64,000 nt of DNA from Alentia gelatinosa (Eukaryota > Annelida > Polychaeta > Phyllodocida > Polynoidae), in NCBI GenBank assembly GCA_950022655.1, contig OX465579.1, positions 140,749,118-140,813,117 on the forward strand, given 5' to 3'. Made by a program: the position numbers and the translations under genes. Of this stretch, positions 24,306 to 30,815 are shown piece by piece. Position 1 is the first letter of the stretch. Each line of letters opens with the position of its first letter. The notes under the pieces were generated by a model that saw nothing but the letters and a program-made list of their open reading frames with translations, did no database searches and was not told the DNA's origin.

Positions 24306-24907
24306 ACGCCATCCAAGACACCAGGTGGTGAGACTAATTATCAATCAAAATATTTTGGGGGGCTTGCCATAGGGGAATTTTAGCCTCGTCTCAATATCAT
24401 CTATAGATTTATATAACAACTGATATTGATAACACTTTAACAGTGGTTCCCCTCGACTACAGTGGCGCCATCTACCAATTTCTTGGCGCATGATAGGAGA
24501 ACTGGCAATCACTCTGCCCTAAAGGGTTGGACCAGCCTGACTAGTTGACATTTGAAAATTCAGCTGGTTCCCGGGTCTGTAGGCCACTTTTTATGATGAC
24601 TCCAAACCAGCATTCAACCACTGCCAACACTCCCGCCAGAGTCCTATTTGCCTGTGCTGTAGTAGCATTACAGAACTAGTTCTTTGTTCTTAACACCCAA
24701 CTGTGTACAAACATGCGCGAACCACCCAAAACTTGCGCCAGATAAGTGAAACACATTTCAAGTACGGTAAGTATTGTGAGGTACCGTATCTATTATCGCT
24801 CAACGACCGAATGAATCTACGGACACTCATTGCCGTTTAATTTTACTTACTTGCATGACAGTTTTTCGAATTCTCCATAACTTATAGGTTTCTTGCTCGT
24901 CATCCAT
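1019..24907 (-). CDS. POLR2E: POLR2E (RPABC1/RPB5), 3'-partial; six coding exons
   Basis: RPB5 is a subunit shared by nuclear RNA polymerases I, II and III; it forms part of the lower jaw contacting downstream DNA. Exons read on the minus strand: 24851-24907, 22106-22194, 21154-21215, 20134-20273, 18205-18285, 1019-1077. All have GT-AG borders and compatible phases, giving 162 complete codons. Recognisable RPB5 stretches include [16 protein letters not shown] (residue 1), [17 protein letters not shown] (about 61), [18 protein letters not shown] and GMTPSAKQ (to 116), then [10 protein letters not shown] and INITEH (117-142). The family is about 210 aa, so roughly 48 C-terminal residues of the assembly domain are missing and should lie left of position 1. 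The last donor (minus GTATCC) splits a Tyr codon, as expected for the family's ERYKLRE stretch. Intron 5 (about 17.1 kb) is far longer than the others and is filled with repeats. Identity is near certain; the missing 3' end is the only gap. Confidence 0.95.
1078..4110. other. POLR2E intron 5, part 1: no gene recognised
   Basis: AT-rich intronic DNA. A GC-rich patch at about 1940-2260 holds overlapping short ORFs on both strands that match nothing I recognise. On the minus strand 1205-1280 vaguely resembles a tRNA 5' half (A-box-like) but has no B box or cloverleaf. Confidence 0.5.
4121..4155. repeat. Poly(C)18 followed by (AC)n microsatellite
   Basis: Eighteen uninterrupted C at 4121-4138 run directly into an AC dinucleotide repeat, a compound simple repeat inside POLR2E intron 5. 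Confidence 0.95.
4156..8560. other. POLR2E intron 5, part 2: no gene recognised
   Basis: Mostly AT-rich. There is a GC-rich patch at about 4250-4440 with short ORFs on both strands and no recognisable homology, and a short TA tract at about 4844-4868. Nothing in 5000-8550 reads as a conserved exon. Confidence 0.5.
8562..8870. repeat. Dispersed repeat, copy A (hAT-like CAGGGATGTCAG terminus plus GC-rich block)
   Basis: Contains CAGGGATGTCAGTTAGGG near 8565 and a block from about 8700 beginning TTCACCTCTTGCACATAAGC. Both recur in copy B at 14898-15085. Terminal CAGGGATGTC is reminiscent of hAT-superfamily ends; target-site duplications were not established. Confidence 0.6.
9290..9776 (+). mobile_element. 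3' end of a non-LTR retrotransposon (LINE), 5'-truncated
   Basis: An ORF ending at 9550 carries [12 protein letters not shown] and a basic C-terminus, the WN-x-LP arrangement typical of the C-terminal end of CR1/Jockey-like reverse transcriptase ORFs. It is followed by about 200 bp of 3' UTR, AATAAA at 9742-9747 and an A-rich tail interrupted by CC. The rest of the element is absent, so this is a dead 5'-truncated insertion. The clade is not resolvable. Confidence 0.65.
9769..10668. mobile_element. Foldback/MITE-like element, copy 1 (5' end truncated)
   Basis: The left part (about 9775-9990) and right part (about 10400-10668) are diverged inverted copies of one another. Left-arm words such as GTGATAGATATTTCC recur inverted as GGAAATATCTATCAC-like words on the right. 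The right end reads CCAACAGATAGGCC, then TTTCTAACAAT. The same organisation is seen intact at 15575-16385. The left tip is missing, replaced by the LINE tail that abuts it. Confidence 0.65.
10733..10882. repeat. Near-perfect 150-bp hairpin (inverted repeat)
   Basis: The left arm includes ACGTCCAGCCATGCTGTACA (10739-10758) and the right arm includes TGTACAGCATGGTCAGGACG (10855-10874), its near-perfect reverse complement. Pairing continues through GATGGTAAT/ATTACCATC towards a small CG-rich loop around 10800. Likely a small palindromic MITE; no ORF. Confidence 0.8.
10883..11532. other. Intronic DNA, possible upstream part of the adjacent LINE fragment
   Basis: From about 11030 composition becomes more GC-rich and the strand matches the LINE tail that follows, but no long open frame or reverse-transcriptase motif could be read. 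Nothing else recognised. Confidence 0.35.
11535..11931 (+). mobile_element. 3' end of a second non-LTR retrotransposon, 5'-truncated
   Basis: The open frame 11535-11735 reads [10 protein letters not shown] at its start, then [18 protein letters not shown] and a FKEFKKEVK tail before TAG. This is the R-S/YRG-x-x-LW and FKK-rich C-terminal signature of CR1/L2-like LINE ORF2 proteins. It is followed by a pyrimidine-rich 3' UTR and ends in AATAAAAAAGAAAAAG-type A-rich sequence near 11931. It is a different family from the 9290 fragment. There is no endonuclease or RT core, so it is inactive. Confidence 0.7.
11932..12420 (+). other. Short unrecognised open frame (to about 12163) and flanking AT-rich DNA
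   Basis: One plus-strand frame stays open for about 75 codons after the LINE A-rich tail. It is Arg/Glu/Gly-rich and ends HYIMFKMN before TAA at about 12163. It has no start codon in a good context and no motif I recognise; it may be another transposon remnant. Confidence 0.25.
12560..13280. repeat. Diverged tandem repeat, ~165-bp period, with octamer motifs
   Basis: Five units share a core AATTTGCATATTAATTAAG-like block, at 12593, 12757, 12941, 13102 (degenerate) and 13266; spacings are 164, 184, 161 and 164 bp. Other shared words, such as CATGTAAATCATT and CAGGTGTTATG, occur at consistent offsets. Four units carry an exact POU octamer ATTTGCAT. Confidence 0.75.
13281..13745. repeat. C-rich low-complexity/minisatellite block
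   Basis: Contains C15 at 13352-13366, C16 at 13630-13645 and C12 at about 13707-13718, plus several shorter runs. They are separated by recurring words such as TATGGGAATC / CATGGGAATC and CACATGAATAAA. Overlapping minus-strand ORFs here (Gly/Trp-rich) are artefacts of the C runs. Confidence 0.75.
13746..14805. other. POLR2E intron 5: no gene recognised
   Basis: AT-rich intronic sequence with no conserved exon or clear repeat structure. Confidence 0.5.
14806..15085. repeat. Dispersed repeat, copy B
   Basis: Begins CAGGGATGTCAGCAGCCCTT, a phrase repeated near 18331. The block 14900-15065 then matches copy A at 8700-8870 (TTCACCTCTTGCACATAAGC) and ends in another CAGGGATG. Probably nested hAT-like remnants. 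Confidence 0.6.
15575..16385. mobile_element. Foldback/MITE-like element, copy 2 (both ends present)
   Basis: The left end TTAGAAAGCTGGAACTTAGG and the right end ...TCAGCTTTCTAA are inverted repeats. Arms of about 230-260 bp match those of copy 1 (9769-10668). A second, nested left-end-like segment begins near 15977. No transposase ORF, so non-autonomous. Confidence 0.75.
16776..17031. mobile_element. hAT-like MITE remnant
   Basis: The left end CAGGGATTTCAGGGATTTTC and the right end, which reads CAGGGATGTCAGAATTCAGG on the minus strand, form an imperfect terminal inverted repeat. The interior (about 16790-16925) is homologous to 18850-18985. No target-site duplication was identified. Confidence 0.5.
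17032..18204. other. POLR2E intron 5, last part
   Basis: AT-rich, no exon seen. 18015-18035 holds the minus-strand copy of a dispersed repeat end (AAGGCATATCGGACAATTT), also found at 35845 and 53056. Confidence 0.5.
18205..18285 (-). CDS. POLR2E: POLR2E coding exon 5
   Basis: 81 nt, exactly 27 codons, acceptor TTTTCAG and donor GTAAGT. Encodes residues 117-143: [14 protein letters not shown] followed by [10 protein letters not shown]. Confidence 0.95.
18286..20133. other. POLR2E intron 4
   Basis: No further exon seen. It holds CAGGGACGTCAGCAGCCCTT at about 18333 (repeat end shared with 14806), a diverged copy of the 16790-16925 repeat at about 18850-18985, and a G21 run at 19246-19266. Confidence 0.6.
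19246..19266. repeat. Poly(G)21 tract
   Basis: Twenty-one consecutive G on the plus strand within POLR2E intron 4. Confidence 0.95.
20134..20273 (-). CDS. POLR2E: POLR2E coding exon 4
   Basis: 140 nt, acceptor TTTTCAG and donor GTAAAA. Encodes residues 70-116, with [18 protein letters not shown] and GMTPSAKQ; the most strongly conserved part of the gene in this window. Confidence 0.96.
20274..21153. other. POLR2E intron 3
   Basis: AT-rich intron of 880 bp; no repeat or RNA gene recognised. Confidence 0.7.
21154..21215 (-). CDS. POLR2E: POLR2E coding exon 3
   Basis: 62 nt, acceptor TTTGCAG and donor GTTAGT. Encodes residues 49-69, including [15 protein letters not shown], and supplies the first base of Asp70. 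Confidence 0.95.
21216..22105. other. POLR2E intron 2, with a GC-rich island
   Basis: 890-bp intron. CAGGGATATCAGTTGTAGTC at about 21491 resembles the hAT-like repeat end seen elsewhere. 21820-22040 is conspicuously GC-rich against AT-rich flanks, with overlapping ORFs on both strands that match nothing recognised; probably inserted DNA. Confidence 0.5.
22106..22194 (-). CDS. POLR2E: POLR2E coding exon 2
   Basis: 89 nt, acceptor TTTTAG and donor GTAAAA on the minus strand. Encodes [18 protein letters not shown] and a following FGDKP (residues 20-48), the canonical RPB5 jaw helix region; ends in phase 2. Confidence 0.95.
22376..22784. mobile_element. MITE with ~80-bp terminal inverted repeats
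   Basis: The left arm begins CTTGCACCCACACAGACAC and includes GTGCTCCATTGC; the right arm includes GTGCAATGGAGCAC and ends GTGACAGCCCAAG, in inverted orientation. About 410 bp, GC-rich, no transposase; lies in POLR2E intron 1. Confidence 0.7.
23003..23755. mobile_element. Harbinger-like MITE with subterminal repeats
   Basis: Flanked by TAA at 23000-23002 and 23756-23758, as expected for the 3-bp TWA target duplication of PIF/Harbinger elements. Ends are inverted (GGGTGTCCACTG on the left, CAGTGGGTACCACCC on the right). Many direct and inverted copies of a CGACACACTCCGACA-type word lie inside each end. The centre is AT-rich and non-coding. The superfamily is an inference from TSD length and termini. 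Confidence 0.65.
24275..24304. repeat. Poly(C)30 tract
   Basis: Thirty consecutive C on the plus strand, the longest homopolymer in the window; in POLR2E intron 1, about 550 bp from exon 1. Confidence 0.95.
24851..24907 (-). CDS. POLR2E: POLR2E coding exon 1
   Basis: Nineteen codons starting at the ATG complementary to 24905-24907 ([19 protein letters not shown]), followed by minus-strand donor GTAAGT at 24850-24845. The start matches the conserved RPB5 N-terminus, so no upstream coding is expected. Confidence 0.95.
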
Positions 24908-25190
24908 TTCAACCTACTATTTAAATGACTTTTATGTCTATGATAATGAAATTTGTGTTGAGATCGTGCTTCACACGCTTCAGCTTAAGTAGAGTTGGCA
25001 TGCACTTTAGATAATAAGTTAGGTATTAAATTTCCCTCTATTTGGGTAGCTTTGATGATTCAAATATAACCCCTACATGGATAAATTGTTTTGTTGTTGT
25101 AGATTAGATATGAAGATGATATTGATCAAATCTGTTAAATTTTTTCTTCTTCTTTTTTTGGTTGTTTCGTATTCGACTTTCAAACGATAG
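24908..25190. promoter_or_regulatory. Putative bidirectional promoter, POLR2E/GPX4
   Basis: 283 bp separate the divergent start codons of POLR2E (minus) and GPX4 (plus). The interval is AT-rich, has no other ORF and must contain both 5' UTRs plus at least one promoter. A YY1-like AGATGGCGG overlaps the GPX4 start codon. No clear TATA box was assigned, and transcription starts are unknown. Confidence 0.65.
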
Positions 25191-25304
25191 ATGGCGGGTC
25201 TGAGACGCCTACTGTGCTGTGCGACGGGCACAGCGGGGGCGCTCTTTGGACTGACTGTATCATCGGCATATTCATGCCAAAGTCCTCGTCTACTCCACGC
25301 AATG
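25191..25304 (+). CDS. GPX4: GPX4 coding exon 1 (leader)
   Basis: 38 codons from ATG 25191 (context GATAGATGG, T at -3) to Met38 (GCAATG at the exon end, G at -3), donor GTAGGT. Encodes the basic/hydrophobic leader. The assignment rests on the in-frame start, the donor, the phase-0 join to exon 2 and the leader-like composition. Confidence 0.82.
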
Positions 25305-28300
25305 GTAGGTGCATATCGTATTATATATTGTATATGGTGTTTTTTCTACCAAGCAAAGGAGTGAGTGTGCTCATCGGTTACATCTTTAAGTCCCTGACAG
25401 GTTATGGCCTCATGAACCCAGTTCAGCTTTCGCCTGGGCCTTTGCCTTGGCTATCTATGCACTGTTGTCGACTGTTGTATACAGATGAACATGACAGCAA
25501 CCAAGGCGCATTTCAGACACTGTCTGGGGATGAGTCAATTGGGTGCTGGTTCAGACTATCGGTTATATCACCAACCATGAATATAGCACATGCAAAGTCA
25601 TTTCCATTAGAGGTTCTCAAGTATACATGAATCATTAAATGGCACAGTGTCCCACGTGTGACTGATATCATTGAGAGTTTGATTGGGAACAGGCCCCCCT
25701 CTCTTGTGCCTTGTAAATCCGATTTCGGCCGAGATAACACTACACTTGCAGCACTCGGGCGTATGTCGATTTTTGAATGAAATATTCATGAATGACCACG
25801 TAGTGTGGCCCATTATAAGAAGTGTGTATAGTTTGCATTGCCGGGGCACCGTACATGTGTAGCATTAACAAATATTAACATATTCCTGAACACTTGTGTG
25901 TATTAATATTATTAGAGACTCGAGAATGTGTTTTTGTGAATATGTATTAATTCAATCTCTACGTTTATACTATTCATATACCAGGTCTTTAACGAATCAT
26001 AATACCGGAATGAAGACACTTGGTGTAGATTAACTGGTTCATCCATTACAGTGGATGGTACTAGGGAGGAAACCTTAGACTGTACTACAATAAATATAGG
26101 GGTCAACCGCGTACCCCGCCCATCCCGACTTTGCTCGTGCGGGATACACTTAATGATTACCGATAATCCAATATCCCGGGGAGTCTTGGTGATCACTACC
26201 ACTTCTTAGGTGCAGTACACTTCTATGATGGGATCCAGATATCGATTAGTTGTTTTGATATTGTGAAAATTAAGGCACAGGAAGATGATGATAATAACTA
26301 GAATGATAGTTTCCATTAGTATTACGGTATGTATGGGTCCTATCAAGAACACTATCTATTGCTCTGTTTGGGAAAGGATCGTTGTGTGGTATTTGCTTTT
26401 AGGGAAAACCGCCATTTAGATTAGAATATTTCCTTCATGTCTCAAGTGTGCTAAATCCAAGCATCACCTCAGCGATAGGTAGGAATGGTTATAATGCAGT
26501 TTGAATGTTATGGTCTCTAACTTCTAAGTCACATCATACGGTCACTGATGTCCGATTAGACGCAATCTGGTATAGGGGTCAGGATGTGAATGATCAATAT
26601 TATTCAAATTAAGTCGGTTAGGCTGGTGATGATGTTTTTCTACGCTAATCACTCTTATCTCGCAGTGTAACTCCTGTTCTGATTAAAATAGTTAAAATAC
26701 TTAATAGTTAAAATAGTTGTTACTTACTAATGTACATAAAGAGAAACGCATTCAATTTTTGAATACATATATGTACATATGTGTGTTTGTGTAATATGAC
26801 AATATTTTTTTACGTATATTTATCATCGAACTCTTTAATTTCAGGCGGAATCTAAAGACAAACTTAAAGTTGAAAAATGGCAAAAGGTAATGTATCAGAT
26901 TCTTGAGGGGGATCAATTAGCGATTCGTTTTGCGTGTTTATATGAGGATGATCTGGACTCTCGAGAATTTAGTACATGTTTTAATGATTAGATTCGTGAC
27001 ATAAGATAGTTTATTGATGAGAGTACTTGGTCCGTTTCGTGTTAGATGTTAGTTTATTAATGAGAATACTTGGCATGCAAGTAGTCTGTGTATTGAATAG
27101 GAGGAAATCTAACTGTGTTGTTGTAAACAATCAAAGACGAGGTCTGGGAGATATGTGAGGCTTTGCCTTACTGATATCTCCAATATAACACGCACTAAAA
27201 GACACATTGATGGGAAGCGAGTGAGATTCATAGATCTATTACTTAAGAAATCGAAATTGAATGTTGTTCATGTCACGACTTGCCCTGTTGCGCCAACTCT
27301 TTGCCGCGGCCTCAAGAACCATTCGATCGATATATACCGATCGGTAGGCTACTCAGATCTACCGTGTAGTTGAAGAGCCGACTAGTAACGTAGCGATGTG
27401 CCAGAACGGCCTGCTACATGACCCAACCCTTAAGTAACATAATGGACGGGCTATTGAGAGTATAAACAGTCTAACAGTAACTTCAAGATACCTTCACGTA
27501 CATCTGGGTAATTACGTCTTTTAGGAATGTACCCTTGTGTAACAGATAGTGTATCTAAGAAGTTATTTCTAAGTGACACACGTTTGTTTATATGAAATGT
27601 AGTATTGGTCATTTCCCCAACGAGAATAAAACTGTATTATAACATTACAATATTTATGTAATTGAATATGTTACTTATAATTGGATCTTAATATTCAATT
27701 CTTTTATTCTAGGCCGAATCGACTGTTTTCGTAGATTCAATTAAGAATGCTGCATCAATATACGAGATAAGTGCAACTGATATCGATGGAAATGAAGTCT
27801 CATTAGAAAAATATAGGTATGACATTGAACAATACACCGTATTTGTATCAACTCATGTTGATATTGTATGTAAACCTTTCATTTGAATTGTCCATGCAAA
27901 CTTAATATAAAAAGCATTGGTTGAATCTCAATAAATATGACAGAGAAATAAATATCGTTCTTGAAGCGGTGTATCGATGACAATTAATTTCTAATTTATT
28001 TCGATATCTCAGCTATTTTCAAAGAATCGATATAGAAATAGATGTTAATCTATCATATGATTTGTTATATTTTAAGAGGAAACGTTTGCCTGATCGTGAA
28101 CGTTGCCTCAAAATGAGGGTTCACCGATAAAAACTACAAACAACTGCAAGCCATGCACGAAGAGCTTGCAGAATCCAAAGGCTTGAGAATACTCGCGTTC
28201 CCCTGCAACCAGTTTGGTAACCAGGTAAGTTGCGGAGCCGTGACATAATAAGCTAAGAACATAGCTTGCAGTAAAAGATTGTGTGCAGCGATAAAAGATC

Positions 28301-30624
28301 TAGTAATGATAATAAGAATCTTATTTTTCTGGTAAGAACAGAATTATTCCAAAATTCCGGACCTTTTGTCATCTCAAGGGTCATTTTTGAGGTCGGTTTA
28401 AATGTGGAGAGAAAATCGGGGGGGGGGTAAAAGCTAACGACTTTGTTATATAAACTGTAAAATCAATAAGCTGACAAAATAGAAAAGGTCATTTTAGGTA
28501 TCTGCTGAGGCCAGACATTTCTCTTAGAATAGCGGAAAATGTAGGAACTTTCAGGAGCTTCACCCCCTGGGCCACCCCGAGGGCAATACCCATGCAATCT
28601 GCTGCGGGTTTGTGTGATCCAAAAGTCCACCTGGGCCCCGAAACTTTTCCCGATTTTTTTTATTTACAAATCCCATGCCCCAATAAAAGTTCGAGTCGTA
28701 CGTGGCACTTCGACTAGTGTGCAGATATCTGGGCAGTAAGCTACATCGTAAGCACGCTACTTTTTCACGGAGTGAAGGGTGGACACTACGCTTTTGTTGT
28801 GTAAAACCCGATATTCCTTATTACCATGGGTTCAAAGTGACCGGGAATACAAAATAATTATTGCCAGAGGTAGATTTTAAATATGATTCCCCAGTTGTTC
28901 TGAAAGACAAAAAAACCCACCAGAAATCCATAGTACAGTGTCCTAGGTTGTCACGGCGAGATCACGGAAAACCCTCATGTAGCGTCCAATTTCCATAGCA
29001 TAGTGGCTTTAGAATGGCGGTAACGTAGCGTAGTGCCTTGTATGCCACGTCTTTCCTCATAGAGTTGTTGCCCGATTGGTCCATTTCAAGAAGAAAGCAA
29101 AGTTTATATGTACTAAGAGGTGGATACCTGTCCACAAGGGGAAATGCGATCCTGTTAAACAGGGTTCCTAACTAATATTATAAGGGTATAAGTACATGTT
29201 TTGTATATACCAGGACTATCGGTACGTCAGCTTTGTGGTACAATTAACTTTAACCGTTTGAATAAATATCGCATATGGGTACTTTCTTCTCCCAACATAT
29301 TTGTTATTATGTAATCAGAAGGATATGTTACAGAATGCCATGCATAGCGTCGTTAATAATACCAGTGTCAGTATGACGGTAACGCTTCATCTAAACACCA
29401 ATATGGCACATAGCCGACCCCGCATGTCCGCAGCAATCAGCCCCCGATGCTAAACGTGTGCCGCCCTCCTTCGTGGTTTAATTGTCAATTCATAGAATAT
29501 CACGGAGGTTGACCCGCAGAAGATGGCGCCATCTCACGGGTCTCTCTCGAATTCTCCTTAAACCCACTGTCAGAATACAAGGGCATCGGGCTGTGTTCCG
29601 TATACATTCTTCTGAAGGGATATTACTGCTAATGCTTCGTTTGTGATTTTAGGAACCTGGAACTAACGAGGAAATCAAAGCTTTTGCTAAAGAAAAGTAT
29701 GGCGTTCAGTTTGAAATGTTTGCCAAGACCAACGTCAATGGGAACGACGCACATCCACTTTGGAAGTATCTGAAGTGCAAGCAGACCGGTACTTTTGGAA
29801 AGTAAGTTGAATGCGTTTCTTATTGGTACTTTTGCTAAAACAACAAAAAGTTCCGTTAAATTCGTTAATAGGACAATACATAAAAGTTGCCATGCTTAAA
29901 ATCAACGTAATGAATCAAATGAAGAATACATGATGGGTTATTGCGCCAACTTATATCATCTGTATTTATAATATATCAATGTTATTTATATTGCAGTTTC
30001 ATCAAGTGGAACTTCACGAAATTTGTTGTTGATAGCGAAGGTCATCCTGTTAAACGTTATGCTCCTAACACGGAACCAAACGTAAGTATCACATCTGCAC
30101 ACTGCAGATTAGATTTCTCTCTCCGACATAACCTGTAAGGCAGCATACTTTTACGTGTAGTCAATTTTTCTTATAGTTCATAGCTCTTTGTTAGTATACT
30201 TATGACGAATAGTTGGTTGGTTGAGGGTTACAACCATGGTCATACCATATGATAATATGACAAATACTCTCAAGCCTGTGGAATATATATAGGGACTAGT
30301 TTTCTAGTTATTTCATGTTTTATATGGTGTATTACGTTACCCTCATACTAGGGATAAAGAGCAGCGATAAGAAGAGTTCGCAAAATGTCTTTCGTCAGAG
30401 TTCACTGGCCTCTCGGTAAATGCTTATTTTGAATAAAAAAATTCCGTGTAAGAGACCTAAATGCATACATTACTTTACCTGTGAAAAGACTTCGATATAG
30501 TCTCTGTGTACCACCAGGGTACCCTGCAACACTAAGGAAACCACCAAACCAAACTTGCACATGGCTAATAATTTTTATGTCTTTTTTGTAGGCCTTCAGG
30601 AAGGACCTCGACACCTATTTCTGA
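25191..30624 (+). CDS. GPX4: GPX4-type phospholipid-hydroperoxide glutathione peroxidase (selenoprotein)
   Basis: Reduces lipid hydroperoxides with glutathione; the family protects membranes against ferroptotic damage. Seven exons (25191-25304, 26845-26886, 27713-27816, 28077-28224, 29653-29801, 29997-30081, 30592-30624) have GT-AG borders and join in frame into 224 residues. TGA at 28114-28116 sits in NVASK-U-GFTDKNY, the family selenocysteine site (Sec100). The other tetrad residues are Gln136 ([12 protein letters not shown]), Trp190 and Asn191 (KWNFTKF). The C-terminus KDLDTYF fits the family. There is no tetramerisation-loop expansion, consistent with the monomeric GPX4 class. Residues 1-37 ([10 protein letters not shown] then a hydrophobic stretch) look like a mitochondrial or signal leader; Met38 could start a cytosolic form. 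Head-to-head with POLR2E; a SECIS follows in the 3' UTR. Confidence 0.95.
25305..26844. other. GPX4 intron 1
   Basis: 1.54-kb AT-rich intron. The plus-strand open frame that continues past the exon 1 donor to 25630 has no GPx similarity and is taken as intronic. Confidence 0.6.
26845..26886 (+). CDS. GPX4: GPX4 coding exon 2 (14-codon microexon)
   Basis: 42 nt in phase 0 on both sides, acceptor TTTCAG and donor GTAATG; encodes [14 protein letters not shown]. Skipping it would keep frame. It begins with the same three residues (AES) as exon 3, so optional inclusion is possible. Less conserved than the rest. Confidence 0.65.
26887..27712. other. GPX4 intron 2
   Basis: 826-bp AT-rich intron, nothing recognised. 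Confidence 0.65.
27713..27816 (+). CDS. GPX4: GPX4 coding exon 3
   Basis: 104 nt, acceptor TTCTAG and donor GTATGA. Encodes [15 protein letters not shown] then [20 protein letters not shown], the start of the GPx fold; ends in phase 2. Confidence 0.95.
28077..28224 (+). CDS. GPX4: GPX4 coding exon 4 with selenocysteine TGA
   Basis: 148 nt, acceptor TTTAAG and donor GTAAGT. Contains the in-frame TGA at 28114-28116 (Sec100), then [15 protein letters not shown]. An ordinary gene caller would break the gene here. Confidence 0.97.
28225..29652. other. GPX4 intron 4
   Basis: 1.43-kb intron, the longest after intron 1, with no recognised exon. A YY1-like AAGATGGCGCCATCT lies at about 29521. Confidence 0.65.
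29653..29801 (+). CDS. GPX4: GPX4 coding exon 5
   Basis: 149 nt, acceptor TTTTAG and donor GTAAGT; encodes [18 protein letters not shown] and [15 protein letters not shown], ending in phase 2. Confidence 0.97.
29997..30081 (+). CDS. GPX4: GPX4 coding exon 6
   Basis: 85 nt, acceptor TTGCAG and donor GTAAGT; encodes [20 protein letters not shown] and YAPNTEPN, including catalytic Trp190 and Asn191. Confidence 0.97.
30082..30591. other. GPX4 intron 6
   Basis: 510-bp intron separating the KWNFTKF exon from the ten-codon terminal exon; nothing else seen. Confidence 0.7.
30592..30624 (+). CDS. GPX4: GPX4 coding exon 7 (terminal)
   Basis: Acceptor TTTTTTGTAG; ten codons [10 protein letters not shown] then TGA at 30622-30624, matching the usual KDLP-x-(Y/F) GPX4 terminus. 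This TGA is the true stop: the homology ends here and the SECIS lies only 135 bp further on. Confidence 0.9.
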   Translation, partial: AFRKDLDTYF

Positions 30625-30744
30625 AGCCCGTCCTAGAGCAGCTCTTCAGCTCAGCTGTGTTCCCGTGTCAAACTATCTCAGCTGTAGTCAGCCCAGTCGA
30701 CGTGCGGCGTTGGGCGCCTGGTGCGGCCGTGGTCGCCATGTCCC

Positions 30745-30815
30745 GACCCTGGACGTTTTTGACGACTTCTCTGGAAACCACATTGTGGCCAGAGGGGTTT
30801 GAACCTGAATTCGTG
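30745..30815 (+). promoter_or_regulatory. SECIS element, form II (GPX4 3' UTR)
   Basis: The core has TGAC at 30760-30763 and TTGA at 30799-30802, giving tandem G·A pairs G30761·A30802 and A30762·G30801. A 10-bp helix joins 30765-30774 to 30789-30798 with two G·U pairs. The apical AAA (30775-30777) is followed by a 4-bp mini-helix CCAC/GTGG, the form II arrangement. The distance from quartet to apical AA is 11 nt, typical for the family. It would recruit SBP2 and EFSec to recode the TGA at 28114. The lower helix is weak. Confidence 0.88.

Noticed and set aside
25305..25630. Continuation of the GPX4 exon 1 open frame to 25630
   Set aside because: Protein similarity is lost at the GTAGGT donor, and the phase-0 join to 26845 restores a coherent GPX4; treated as intron retention at most.
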